A stretch of DNA of 64,000 nucleotides from Metarhizium brunneum (lineage: Eukaryota; Ascomycota; Sordariomycetes; Hypocreales; Clavicipitaceae). Position 1 is the stretch's first letter, and every line of letters starts with the position of its first letter. Location of the stretch: contig NC_089426.1 of NCBI RefSeq assembly GCF_013426205.1, positions 1,054,001-1,118,000 of the forward strand. The letters run 5' to 3'. Positions 37,297-47,104 of the stretch are shown piece after piece. The notes under the pieces were generated by a model. It was given only the letters and a program-made list of their open reading frames with translations. It did not search any database and had not been told where the DNA came from. The position numbers and the translations under genes are program-made.

Positions 37297-40200
37297 CGCG
37301 GCTGTAGTCCGGAGGCAGGTGGGCAGCAAGGGGAGAGCGCGGGAACGGGGAATGTGACGAGGGAGGAGCTACATACTGGATCGGTGGAGTAACTCGAGCT
37401 TCCCGTCGAATGGCTTTTTTTCTTCTTGTTTGCTGTGATTTGCTGTGAGGGACATGTTTGGTTGAAGGGATGTATTTGGCGCACAGGCGAATTACAGGAA
37501 TTTTTGGCACTGTATAGTATATGGGTTGCTTTTGCTCAGCGGTCATGGAGGCGAACACGAGGGGGGGATATGTAGCTTCTTGAACGATTGTTTGTGTGGT
37601 TTGATGTTGGTGTGCTGTGCGTGTGATGGTGACTGGTACGCCGTGGATGTTGGCTGTGTCGGCTCGACTTGTGGCTGCTTGTTGGAACTTGGACCCGCGC
37701 TATACTCCGCCGTTGTTTACGTCTTGCCGGTTGCTTGTATGTGGGTTTGATGGCCTAAGGGTCGGCTGTAGGCTGGATATTAGACTCGGCGGGTTCTGCT
37801 GCGTCAAGGTGACTTGACGGGCAGACCTGGTACCGGACCCTTCCTCGGTGACGGTTCTCTTGTCGCCTACCCGTTAGTGACTATGGCAAGACTCCTTGGT
37901 TGTACACGGTACATGTACACCGTGTGCGATTGGTGGGTGGGTGAGATACAGTGACGGTGTTTTGGTCTGGTGTTGGTGTTCTGATGGACGGCGTGAACTC
38001 ACGGCCCTTGGAGAAGAGCGCTGTTGCCTCGGTAGATGGACACAAAGCACAGCTTGGCCTTGTATTATACTTGTATTAGTATTCATCTTGGAAGGGGAAT
38101 AATAAATGACTTGATGTATATGTTTGTTGCATATGACAGTCTGGCAGATGATATTTACCCACCAATAAGTATGCACTTGAATACTGTGGTTGTGTTATAT
38201 TATAGGGATGATGGAGCATCATGGCCGGGTATACGATCCGGTTGACTGCTTTTTGCCTCGCACCGCATGTCATGTCTTTTCTCGCATGTTACTGCACTAG
38301 GACAGGACGTCACATTACATTGACATGATTCATACTCTGCAATCCGTCCCGGGTGCTGCTTAAAAGCAAGACAGCGAAGCATACGGATACCAACTCTTTC
38401 GTCTCCTCCTCCTCTCTAGCACAAGAGCCCTGACACCGTATCCAATTTCAGATGCCTCCGAGCGAGATAGACATGAACCGCAACCACGATTACTATTCAC
38501 AAAACCTCACATCGAAACTGCCATCCGTCAAATTGAACTTGAGGGTTATCGTCAGGGGTCCTCAGGGACTTGCAGGGGCATCCGAAAAAGGGTCAAGTTT
38601 CCGGGATTTTTTCATCAATCAACTCGGAGCTTGCATTGCCATTGTCAAGTCAATAGAAAGCTATTTTCATTAATCGAGGCCCTACATAGCTTCCCAAATA
38701 CCGTCCTTTTCCAATGTGTAAATTGCTGTTGAAAACTCCACAATATCAAGCCTTACCATTGCTCCCGTTTGACCGAGCAACGTCCGGCTTGCAGACGGCC
38801 ACTTGGCCAGCCCATGCAAATCCACGACGGCTACCATGGAGAAGACCGACTTGCCGCAACGTCCAGATACTGTACGCAAAAAGCCTGTTCAACAAGTCAC
38901 GCGAAACAAGGTCCCTGTCCGCACGCCCAAGGGCAGCACCCTGATTTCAGAGGAAGCACTCCCGGGCCTGTAGCCACGCGAAGGGTGAAGCGAAACATAC
39001 TCGTAATCCTAGTGAAGCCATTCGAGCGAAGCTGTATGCGCCGCTCCCTTGCCCACGATTTCGCGGCTGTTATGAGCCTGCTGCATAATCTGCTGTTTCC
39101 CGCAGCCCCTGAACAGTGTTTGTTGACTTGGTCTATGTGACTGGCTTTGTTTGGTTCTTGGCTGGAGATGGGGGCGTTGGCTTTGATAAGTTGCCTTGCT
39201 GTTCAAAGTGTCAATTGCTAGATGCATGTAGACCAACTCACTTGAGAGGGTTTTTTTTGTCGCTGTAGTTGTCCAAACAACTTTACAACATGCCGTCATT
39301 GTGATTGTCGCTTGGAGCATGAACCAATAAGCGTATTGATCTTGCAGGTGAATCCATCATCTCACGAATGACTCCAATCCAACAGTGACAACCCCTGGCC
39401 TCGCCAAATATCGGCCCAGTGGCCGCAATGATGCTCGGCAGCGGCAAGGTGTTGGCCAAACTCCGACATGGGACATGTTTGTCCTCAATACCGACGGTTG
39501 TGCGGACTAGATGCTCCCAGACACCAAACTGGGCTGTCCACGACGTGCTCGGCATTGCGACTTGCCGTGGCCACGCGGCTAAACGAGCGCTGTTGGTACG
39601 CGAAACGAGCAAGCCGAGAGAAAAATACATGTCCTCGTGATGGGCGGCCAGTATGTCCTGCAAGACGCCGTGATGGCTAGCCCAGGGGCTCACAACCGCG
39701 GGTACGGCCATGGCGTTCCCGTTGCCGCTGTGCAACTTGGTCAGACTGCACAGGCAGTGTCGCCGAATGACGCGGCCAAGAGGTTGGAGGGTTTCCAACA
39801 GTATCACCAATCACCATGAGGACGTCAAAGACGGTACGGCAACAGTTGCTTGCTTGGCTTCTTTCATAGCCATCAACTCCAACCACCCGCTGGGTTTGGC
39901 AGCATTGCCTTTGAGAAACGGTGCCGTGTCCATCCGAAGGGCGCACAAGCGGTTGGAAACATCAAAGCCCGTGAACCCAGAATCCCCACGCCTCGTAGGC
40001 AAACCGTTCCGGATTCGTCACTGACTCACTGCGTAGAACTGTGGCCGTGTGGCCAATCGTGCCGGACTGCCGGCTTTGTAGTTCTCATCTGATTACGTTT
40101 GCCGCTGAATGCGATGCGGGAAGCACGAACACACTCCTTACTGCCGCCTCTTTTTCTTTCAACGGGACGTTTCCGGGTGTGCCCGGTATGCTATTATATT

Positions 40201-40507
40201 TCGCTCGCTAGGAAACGGCTGGATGACTTCCCGGGACAGCTTGGCCAGCGGATGGCTGGAGGCTGATGCCTCCCAGTGGATTGGGCATATCTGATGGGAG
40301 GTGTAAAAAAAAAAAGGCTTTATCAGGTTTTAAGTTGTATACTAGTAGATTAAACTTGCTGGGAAAAAAGACCTTCTTCGTTGAGATTATGTGCTACCAC
40401 AATTTAGCGCTATAGATCGCATCGAATGTGGACCTATTCCTTGACTGAATTTGGCCCGGTGTAATTAAAGCGGCACTAGGGTCTTTTGAGTTGGGAGTCA
40501 AAAGGCT
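37297..40507. other. 3.2-kb gene-free region with repeat relics
   Basis: Holds the 3' region of the SET gene, then no convincing gene. A 175-codon minus frame at 39810-39283 (together with 40002-39811) is the continuation of the repeated segment described at 39808-39969. It may be a decayed element-borne gene. Confidence 0.4.
39808..39969 (-). repeat. Inverted segment, copy A
   Basis: A 162-bp segment related, in opposite orientation, to 43541-43636 plus 44296-44336. Shared blocks include CCGCTGGGTTTGGCAGC, CCTTTGAGAAACGGTGC and GGTACGGCAACAGTTGCT. Read on the minus strand it encodes a protein-like stretch (DTAPFLKGNAAKPSGW) that is partly kept in the other copy, so an old coding sequence is likely. 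Confidence 0.75.
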
Positions 40508-40895
40508 TAGAAAAGGTAAATTGCTCGGCGGGCTTGCTATTTTTACTAGGTGCTTTTACTACTTATCCTTTATATTTATATATTAATATATACTAATATA
40601 TATTAATATATACTAATATATATTAATATATACTAATATATATTAATATATACTAATATATATTAATATATACTAATATATATAAATATAGGCTAATATA
40701 TATAAATATATACTAATATATATAAATATAAACTAATATATATAAATATAAACTAATATATATTAATATAAACTAATATATAGTAATATAAATAAATATA
40801 CCCTAGTATATACTAATATAAACTAATATATACTAAGCCTAATAGCTAGGTGTCTAGTAGGGCGTAAGCCCGCCAAGCAATTCGCATAGAAAAGG
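40508..40895. mobile_element. Mutator-like MITE with 9-bp target-site duplication
   Basis: A 370-bp non-autonomous element (40517-40886) has imperfect terminal inverted repeats (core AATTGCTCGGCGGGCTT on the left, AATTGCTTGGCGGGCTT on the right when reversed). It is flanked by a perfect 9-bp direct repeat TAGAAAAGG at 40508-40516 and 40887-40895. Nine-base duplications plus terminal repeats are the hallmark of Mutator-like (MULE) elements. The interior is an AT-rich tandem array with no coding capacity. A truncated relative lies at 30076. Confidence 0.85.
40566..40845. repeat. AT-rich minisatellite inside the MITE
   Basis: About 280 bp of tandem units near 18 bp (TATATTAATATATACTAA and variants). 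The units are most regular at the left and diverge towards the right. Confidence 0.9.
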
Positions 40896-41227
40896 CCATC
40901 TTCCAATGGCACTAAAAGAATGTAGCCAGTAGGTTTACTAGTTTGCTACTAGTCTGAACTTTCTAGGTGACTCATTTCTGATGACCCAAGCGACCTACTC
41001 GTTTACATGTGCGTATATATTACCATACGTCTGTTTGTACACAACATGATTCCCGTCCGTTTGCACATTACATCATTCACATCCGTTTGCACGCGTGATT
41101 ATTTGCACTTGACATTACATTGTTCTGGGACCTTCTATCACTATTTAACTCGACGCTTCCTCCCATCTTGCCAGCCTCTCTATCCTTACATCGACATCAC
41201 CGCACTACAACCTTCCTTTCTCTCTAT

Positions 41228-41266
41228 CGTTGACCTGAACCGTTGACCTGAACCGTTGACCTGAAC
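41228..41266 (+). repeat. 13-bp tandem repeat in the leader of the 483-aa gene
   Basis: Three exact copies of CGTTGACCTGAAC end 23 bases before the ATG at 41290, so they are probably in the 5' untranslated region. They contain TTGAC, the core of W-box-like sites; a function is not shown. Confidence 0.8.
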
Positions 41267-41289
41267 CTCCATTTTGCGAATCCATCAAC

Positions 41290-42741
41290 ATGAATACTAC
41301 AACTTCGACCCAAATCTTCTCTCCACTCGATGCGGCCAACTTGGAAAGCATTGGCCTGCTTGGACCCGTTGAAACTGATGGAAAGCGAAAATGTCACAAG
41401 CGTCGTCTTAATCGTTCTAGTGACGAAGAGCACAAGGACATTCCCCTTGATGTTAGTATAGGCTCTCCCGAAGCTGAAGAAGCCGACGCCTATGCTACTA
41501 TACCAGACGCCATCTTTTCTCGAGAAACGTTGAATTACCTGGGTTTCTCTACACACATGGCCGATACGATCTGGAACGGATGGGTTAACTGGCCCCTGGA
41601 CGGACCTGGTCGTGAAGTTGACGCTGCCACCGGCGGTCTTCGAGTCACCTTTATTGACTTTATTATCCTTCGCCACGTGAAGAAGGCGAACAACGTCTAT
41701 GAAGACGACGATTTCAAGTGGCGCCAATGCCTCAACGCATGCGGTATGAGCGATTCAGTACAAAATGCCATCATGGATGAGAACTTCAAGGAAATTCGTA
41801 TGTCTAGATCATGTGTCTATTGGGTTACCGACACCGTCCAGATGCGATACGCCGGGCTGAAGGAAATACAACGAGCCTCTCGTGAGCGAGATATGCAACT
41901 TCAGCGAGAACGCGCACGTCAGGGCGGTCCAAGTCGCCGCGACCGCACCAGCAGCAGTATGGGGAGCGATCAGAGTGGAAGTGCTCAGCGTCGTGGCCAT
42001 ACTCGTGGCAGCTCATCCCAGGGGGGACGATCGTTTTCAGGTGCCCAAGCGGATAGCACACCAGGCATTCACTCCGAATTATGGAACCCCAATATTATCA
42101 GGAGAGCACAAGTTGATCCGCAAACCCTTATTCTATTCAAGGGCATTGATCTTGGGCGTATTCCCGACCTCCTGAACCCAGACGGGACGGTTCAAAACAT
42201 CATGGCGCTTTCTTCTCCGCCGCCATCCGACTTCAGCAACAGCACCGCACTATTCTACTTTACGCCTGAAATGGAGGTAGCCGAATACTACGCAGCATAT
42301 GCTAAGCGTCGTGCCGGCTGCGAGGCTGTTGTAATGGTCACTTGTCACATTCCAAAGCAGGTCATCAATGACATGAAGGAGCCCAATATTTTCCGTCTGT
42401 ATTATCCAACGCCACAATGGAAGCAACTTGTCTGGCGCAGCAGGTCCAATCAACCATTTACCAAACCACTGAGAAAGTACGATGATGCCATGCTCATTAT
42501 TGGTAATATTTCCTCAGGGGATAACGACAATTATCGAAAGCTAGCATCTTGGGAGGAAATTGATGGGAGTTGTCTGCTTCGAGTTAAACGAATGGGGCAG
42601 AGTAACGCGCAAATATCGCGACAGTACGCCTTCACAGGCCGCCTCGCAGGACAAGACCTTCTGACTGAAAATGGCAAGTTCAACGCTTATCGCTTCTCGG
42701 ATGAGCACATCACTGCTTTAATCAGCCGTCATCGTGTTTAG
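41290..42741 (+). CDS. Hypothetical protein with putative ADP-ribosyltransferase-like (DUF3990-like) C-terminal domain
   Basis: Single-exon 483-aa gene. Residues 1-60 are charged and include a basic patch (KRKCHKRRLNR). Residues 70-195 form a predicted globular domain of unknown type. Residues 195-262 are an Arg/Gln/Ser/Gly-rich linker. The C-terminal 220 residues show a pattern I associate with DUF3990/ART folds: a strand with ILFKG (281-285), a DF pair (314-315), FYFTPEMEVAEYYA (322-335), a buried strand EAVVMVTCHIP, then WKQLVWRSR and KYDDAMLIIGNIS. This is fold inference from motif order; no catalytic residue is proven. There is no signal peptide or membrane segment. It sits in an island of repeats and mobile relics, and a rearranged scrap of it lies at 43740. 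It could be an accessory effector, defence or element-borne gene. Confidence 0.75.
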   Translation: MNTTTSTQIFSPLDAANLESIGLLGPVETDGKRKCHKRRLNRSSDEEHKDIPLDVSIGSPEAEEADAYATIPDAIFSRETLNYLGFSTHMADTIWNGWVNWPLDGPGREVDAATGGLRVTFIDFIILRHVKKANNVYEDDDFKWRQCLNACGMSDSVQNAIMDENFKEIRMSRSCVYWVTDTVQMRYAGLKEIQRASRERDMQLQRERARQGGPSRRDRTSSSMGSDQSGSAQRRGHTRGSSSQGGRSFSGAQADSTPGIHSELWNPNIIRRAQVDPQTLILFKGIDLGRIPDLLNPDGTVQNIMALSSPPPSDFSNSTALFYFTPEMEVAEYYAAYAKRRAGCEAVVMVTCHIPKQVINDMKEPNIFRLYYPTPQWKQLVWRSRSNQPFTKPLRKYDDAMLIIGNISSGDNDNYRKLASWEEIDGSCLLRVKRMGQSNAQISRQYAFTGRLAGQDLLTENGKFNAYRFSDEHITALISRHRV

Positions 42742-43054
42742 TGTGCCTTTACTAGGAGAGGAGCCTAAGTGTGTTCGTGTGAGGCACCATCAAATTGTTG
42801 TTATTGACGGCTGGCACCTTCTAGCTAGCCTGTTTTTTCATTTACGCGTTGGCAACTAAGTGCGTTTTTCCCCTTTACCCGTTGGTAATTAAGTGCGTTT
42901 TTTTCCTTCCACTACATCATGTTCAAGTCTTTCTCTCTTACTACATAGATCTCTTGCAATACACCCTTGTGCCTTCATCGTAAACCCTTCGCGTGGTCCC
43001 TCACAAAGTAGCCAGAAATTAGAAAATTGAACTTCAATTATGCCCAATACCTAG
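42742..43054. other. 3' region of the 483-aa gene
   Basis: No gene. A related segment is repeated in tandem (CGTTGGCAACTAAGTGCGTT near 42847 and CGTTGGTAATTAAGTGCGTT near 42881), about 34 bp apart. Confidence 0.5.
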
Positions 43055-43415
43055 ATATTTAATAATATCCGACAATATTCAACAATATCTAATAATATTT
43101 ATAATATCTAATAATATTTAATAATATCTAATAATATCTAATAATATTTAATAATATTTAATAATATCTAATAATATTTAATAATATCTAATAATATTTA
43201 ATAATATCTAATAATATTTAATAATATCTAATAATATTTAATAATATCTAATAATATCTAATAATATTTAATAATATTTAATAATATCTAATAATATTTA
43301 ATAATATCTAATAATATTTAATAATATCTAATAATATTTAATAATATCTAATAATATTTAATAATATCTAATAATATTTAACAATATCTAACAATATTTA
43401 ATAATACTTGACGAT
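43055..43415. repeat. AT-rich minisatellite (AATAATATCT/AATAATATTT)
   Basis: About 360 bp of 10-bp units alternating TAATAATATC and TAATAATATT, with degenerate ends (ACAATATCTA, ATGACATTTA). It lies downstream of the 483-aa gene, mirroring the AT-rich array upstream but with a different unit. Confidence 0.9.
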
Positions 43416-43540
43416 ACTTGATGACATTTAACGATAATCGACGATGGTATCCTCGCTGTAATATCCATAAAGCGGTCGAGAGTCTTGGAGAGAGTCTAAT
43501 CTAGTAGGCGGCATCAGCCCCCGGCCATCCGCTGCCAACA

Positions 43541-43636
43541 GGCTTTGGTGTTTCCCTCCGCTTGTGCGCCTTTTAGATGGACAACGCACCGTTTCTCAAA
43601 GGCGGTGCTGCCAAACCCAGCGGATGGAGTTGTTGA
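43541..43636 (+). repeat. Inverted segment, copy B part 1
   Basis: Reverse-complement relative of 39870-39969 (blocks CACCGTTTCTCAAAGGC and GCTGCCAAACCCAGCGGAT). The protein-like reading seen in copy A is broken here by a stop just before the MDNAPFLKG segment. The matching remainder of the unit resumes only at 44296. Confidence 0.75.
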
Positions 43637-43739
43637 TGCGATTGTGAATTGCTTGGTCGCAGGGACAGCGACACTGCTGCTGTCGGCGCGCGCGGCTAAC
43701 ATCAATCGAATGCCTTGAGTCTTAGAGGCAACCAGTGGG

Positions 43740-43815
43740 CCCGTTGAAACTGATGGAAAGCGAAAATGCCACAAGCGTCGTCTTAATCGTTCTAGTGACG
43801 AAGAGCTAGCATCTT
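43740..43815 (+). pseudogene. Rearranged scrap of the 483-aa gene
   Basis: Bases 43740-43805 match 41365-41430 of the 483-aa gene with a single change (C for T). Directly joined to this is CTAGCATCTT, which matches 42541-42550 of the same gene. The joint therefore looks like an internally deleted copy with an AG microhomology, in direct orientation to the parent. It carries no usable reading frame. Confidence 0.75.
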
Positions 43816-43983
43816 ATGCATAGCCAGGTCAAGGACTCGGCAGTAGGCTGGTACTGTGCAAGTGGTGTTGTTTTCGGCGGCATGCGTGCGCTCGTTGAGA
43901 GTTGAGTGGTTGGGTCAACTGGTTTGGTGCCTGCAGCAACAACAGCATCCAGACTGTCAAGTATCGACATGTAGGGCTGGACC

Positions 43984-44254
43984 GACGGTGTTACACGGTT
44001 GGCACACAACAAAGGGCGTTGGGCCAACAAAGGTTACACAACAACAAAGGCAACGGTCACGAGGCCCGAAGTCGGCTACAAGCGAGGGCTGCCTCAGGCA
44101 CACAGCCCTCACCGACTTCCTGTATTTATAGGGGCCTTTGGCCCTCTAAGGCCTCGTGCAAAACCAAGGACCTTTGATAACCCAAAGTCGATTATTATAG
44201 ATTGAATTGAACCCTCTGTTCCAAGCCCAGTTATCCTGCCCTTGTCACAGACGG
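43984..44254 (+). mobile_element. Solo LTR with perfect 5-bp target-site duplication
   Basis: A 261-bp unit (43989-44249) begins TGTTAC and ends GTCACA (TG..CA ends). It is flanked by perfect direct repeats GACGG at 43984-43988 and 44250-44254. A TATA-like TGTATTTATA lies inside at about 44122. Relatives are at 60163-60408 and 60564-60800. No retrotransposon interior is present, so it is a solo LTR. The superfamily (gypsy or copia) cannot be told. Confidence 0.88.
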
Positions 44255-44295
44255 TCTAGGGCGGCACTAAGCACTGGCGGATCAACCTGGTCGCG

Positions 44296-44336
44296 AGCAA
44301 CTGTTGCCGTACCGTCTTTGGCGTCATGGTGATTGA
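44296..44336 (+). repeat. Inverted segment, copy B part 2
   Basis: AGCAACTGTTGCCGTACCGT and the bases after it match, in reverse complement, the left part of copy A (39808-39850). It is separated from part 1 by about 660 bp that include the gene scrap and the solo LTR, so copy B was split by later insertions. Confidence 0.7.
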
Positions 44337-44585
44337 TCGATAACATGGCTGTTATCAAATGTTGACTCTTTAAATACCAGAAATGTCTATATACCTGTCA
44401 TCTTTAGTATAAGCCCCCTGCCAAACAAATACGTTATATCAACAAATAACCTTTATCAAAATCCGCGGCTACATTTCGTTTCTCCAAGATCATCCGCTAA
44501 CCCACCGTCTTCTATCAAACTCGGTACGCCCCTTGGTAATTCATCGACGGCTTCAACACATAGTAGCTCACCATCAGCTATTTAG

Positions 44586-46546
44586 CTATTTCCTGTCACC
44601 ATACTCATTCCGCCCGCCGCCAACAGAATGGTACAAGGCCTGGCTCGGCGACTGCGCCTCCGAGCCACGGTACGCAGTGCTCTCTTTGTGCCCATGGCTC
44701 CATTGCGAAGAAGGCGTCATGGCCACGTCAGCCTCGCCGCGCAACGAACCACCGGCCTTGCGGCGCCTTAAACGGTCCCTGTTGCGCTTGATTCCCTGGC
44801 CGTTGAGGTGCGTCAAGATGAAGATGGCGGCCCAGACAAAGGTAATGGTTGGCAGAACCCACGGCGTTCCCAGGAACACGTCGAGTTTCTCCTTGTCGTA
44901 CCACAAAGTGGCGACTAGGCCGGTGCCCAGACCCAGGAGGAGAATGATGGCAAGGCGCGCAATCGGCCACGGTTTGAACGGGGTGGTGCGCGCGATGATG
45001 GTAAGAAGAACCATGAGAACAATCGTACATCCCGCGGCGATGTAGCCGTACGCAAACTGTGGTGCGGAGGAAACTAGTCAGTCGGGGATCTTTACAGCTA
45101 TGCAACATGGTAAAAGGGGGGGCATGGTTTGCATACCACCAGGTTGTACCGTTGCCACGTCTTGCTGTAGATTAGAACCTGATATCCGCCGTCTTTGACC
45201 TCTTTAGCCGCCGTGGGGTATTTATGGGAGACGTCTTCCTCCAGATTGATGCCAAAGGCCGCAAATAGAGCATTGTACATGGCAATAATCAAGGTGACAA
45301 AAGCGTCGTTGGTCGTTGCCAAGTCGGCTTCGTAGCCCGGAGGCGCGGAGCTGAGGTCCGATGGCACGGTGCCGTTCACAAGCAAAGGCCAGAAGCTGTT
45401 GGATATGGTTGTGAAATTGTTCAATGCTTGGTTGACGGTTTCCACAGTGCTAAGAATTTTGGGCGGGTAGTCTTGGAAGAAGGCTTGCACCGAGGCGTTC
45501 ATGGAATCTCGGACTTTTAGGCTCGTCATTTCCTTGGCGTCGTCGAATGGATCAGCAATACTGAGGGCTCGTTCCGCCTGAACGGTTATCTTGGACCACA
45601 AGAGGTATTGCGTGAAGCCCTGCATGAATAAAACCAGGGCGAGGTGGAATGGCAAGTGTAGGCTTGTCCAAAGCTGCTGGCGGAGCCGGGGAAGGTAGAA
45701 TGAGTCCCTCAACCAGTCGAAATAGACTAAAAACACCAAGTAAATTGTCGTGGTGCCTGCCGTCACGAGACCAATCGTCGTGGGATCTTTGAAGCAAAGT
45801 GGTAAGCATAGGGCTCCAGGCGTATACTTCTCAGCAGACTGCTGTACTCACCCCATGCGGTTGGGTTTTTGACAATGGTTACGACCTCTTTGGCCAGTTG
45901 CTGGATGCCTTCGCCCATTATCATGACAGTCAAAAGCGTCATTCGCTTCATCAAGTGCGTCTTGGTGAGACTGGCAACAGAGGATAGATTAGACAGCAAA
46001 AGACTGAGGATGGCTTCGCCGCCCGCAATAAAGTACCACGTCATGTACACCCTGCTCTGCTTCTCGCTTGTAAAGCGGAAAGTGACGCCGAGGTAGACGG
46101 CCGAGGCGGCGGCGTGGAGGCCAATTTGCAGGTAGAGTGGCAGATGGGCCTTTTTATATCTTCGCACATGCCACAGCGTTGACGCATACTCGACGGCTAG
46201 ACATGCCCGCGAGAAGCACAGAATGAGAGCTGCAACGACTGGTTAACTGGAAGCTGCGGCCGCGACTAAACAGCCTACTTACACATGGCGCGCATTGTGT
46301 CGAGATCTTGGTCTTTGGGATTGAACTTGGGAGCGACGACTACGAAGCCGACCAAGACGCCGAGTTGAATGGCCCTAGTAGCGCGAGCTGGCACATCGGC
46401 GTTGTTTAGCAATGCGGCATATTGACGAATATCAACTGGGAGGAATCCAATGCTTACCAAAGAGGCTATCAGTGACATAGCGCACATCGAAGAGCGCGAC
46501 CTGAAACCAGGTCAACCATAGCAAGCTACAGTCATTGAATGGTCAG

Positions 46547-46619
<73 letters not shown>

Positions 46620-47104
46620 AGGGCCCATTCAAATGCGCCATGGCAGATTGCGAGACGGAACACACGAACCAGAAATATCCAACAGACGCTTTGAACTTGG
46701 TTTGGCCAGTGACTTGCTGGGTGTCATTAAAGACATTATAGTTGGCGGCGAAGAACAAATCGTAGAAGATTTCGAGAAGGGTCGGCTCTTCATACTATTT
46801 ATTGATGCCAAGCAGGCGACAGGTTAGCTTCCACGCAAGCAACGACATCAGCCGACAATTCCGAAAAGAAGCACAGGGTGAGAGAACACACGCGTTGGAA
46901 CTGCGGCAGGTCGTAGTCTTGATCGTGGCGATGATGCTCGCTATTGGATTCGTCGTGACCATCCTCGATGCGACGCCAGCTCCCCCCGTGCGCCGGGCCC
47001 CGTTGGCTAAGCCTGCTCGTACGCCGGACAAGCGGGCTGCTAAAGATGCGAAGCTTCTTGTGCTGGTGTTGATGATGCTGGCGGTCAAAGTCGTCTTCCA
47101 ACAT
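44586..47104 (-). CDS. LtrA-family multipass membrane protein
   Basis: 669 aa from seven exons: 47104-46892, 46794-46670, 46525-46458, 46387-46283, 46229-45852, 45786-45137 and 45056-44586. All introns are GT..AG and the phases agree. The N-terminus has FSSPLVRRTSRLSQRGPAHG and SWRRIEDG, as in fungal members of the low temperature requirement A family. Then EPTLLEIFYDLFFAANYN opens the membrane core, WLTWFQVALFDVRY and FNPKDQDLDTMR follow, and IMGEGIQQLAKEVV is the family's MGEG signature. About ten hydrophobic segments are seen, and the final 60 residues are hydrophilic and basic. The molecular function of fungal LtrA proteins is unknown. Intron 2 contains a (GA)n microsatellite. The gene is in tandem with the palmitoyltransferase upstream. 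Confidence 0.9.
46549..46610. repeat. (CT)31 microsatellite within an intron
   Basis: A pure dinucleotide run of about 31 units (GA on the coding strand) lies inside the second intron (46669-46526) of the LtrA-family gene. It makes up over 40% of that 144-nt intron. Confidence 0.95.

Noticed and set aside
38452..38673. 73-codon plus-strand frame beginning MPPSEIDMNRN
   Set aside because: Good ATG but too short, no motif, and no supporting context; could be real but cannot be supported.
43055..43415. Possible CRISPR-like or centromeric array
   Set aside because: Short 10-bp AT-rich units without spacers; an ordinary minisatellite in a eukaryotic genome.
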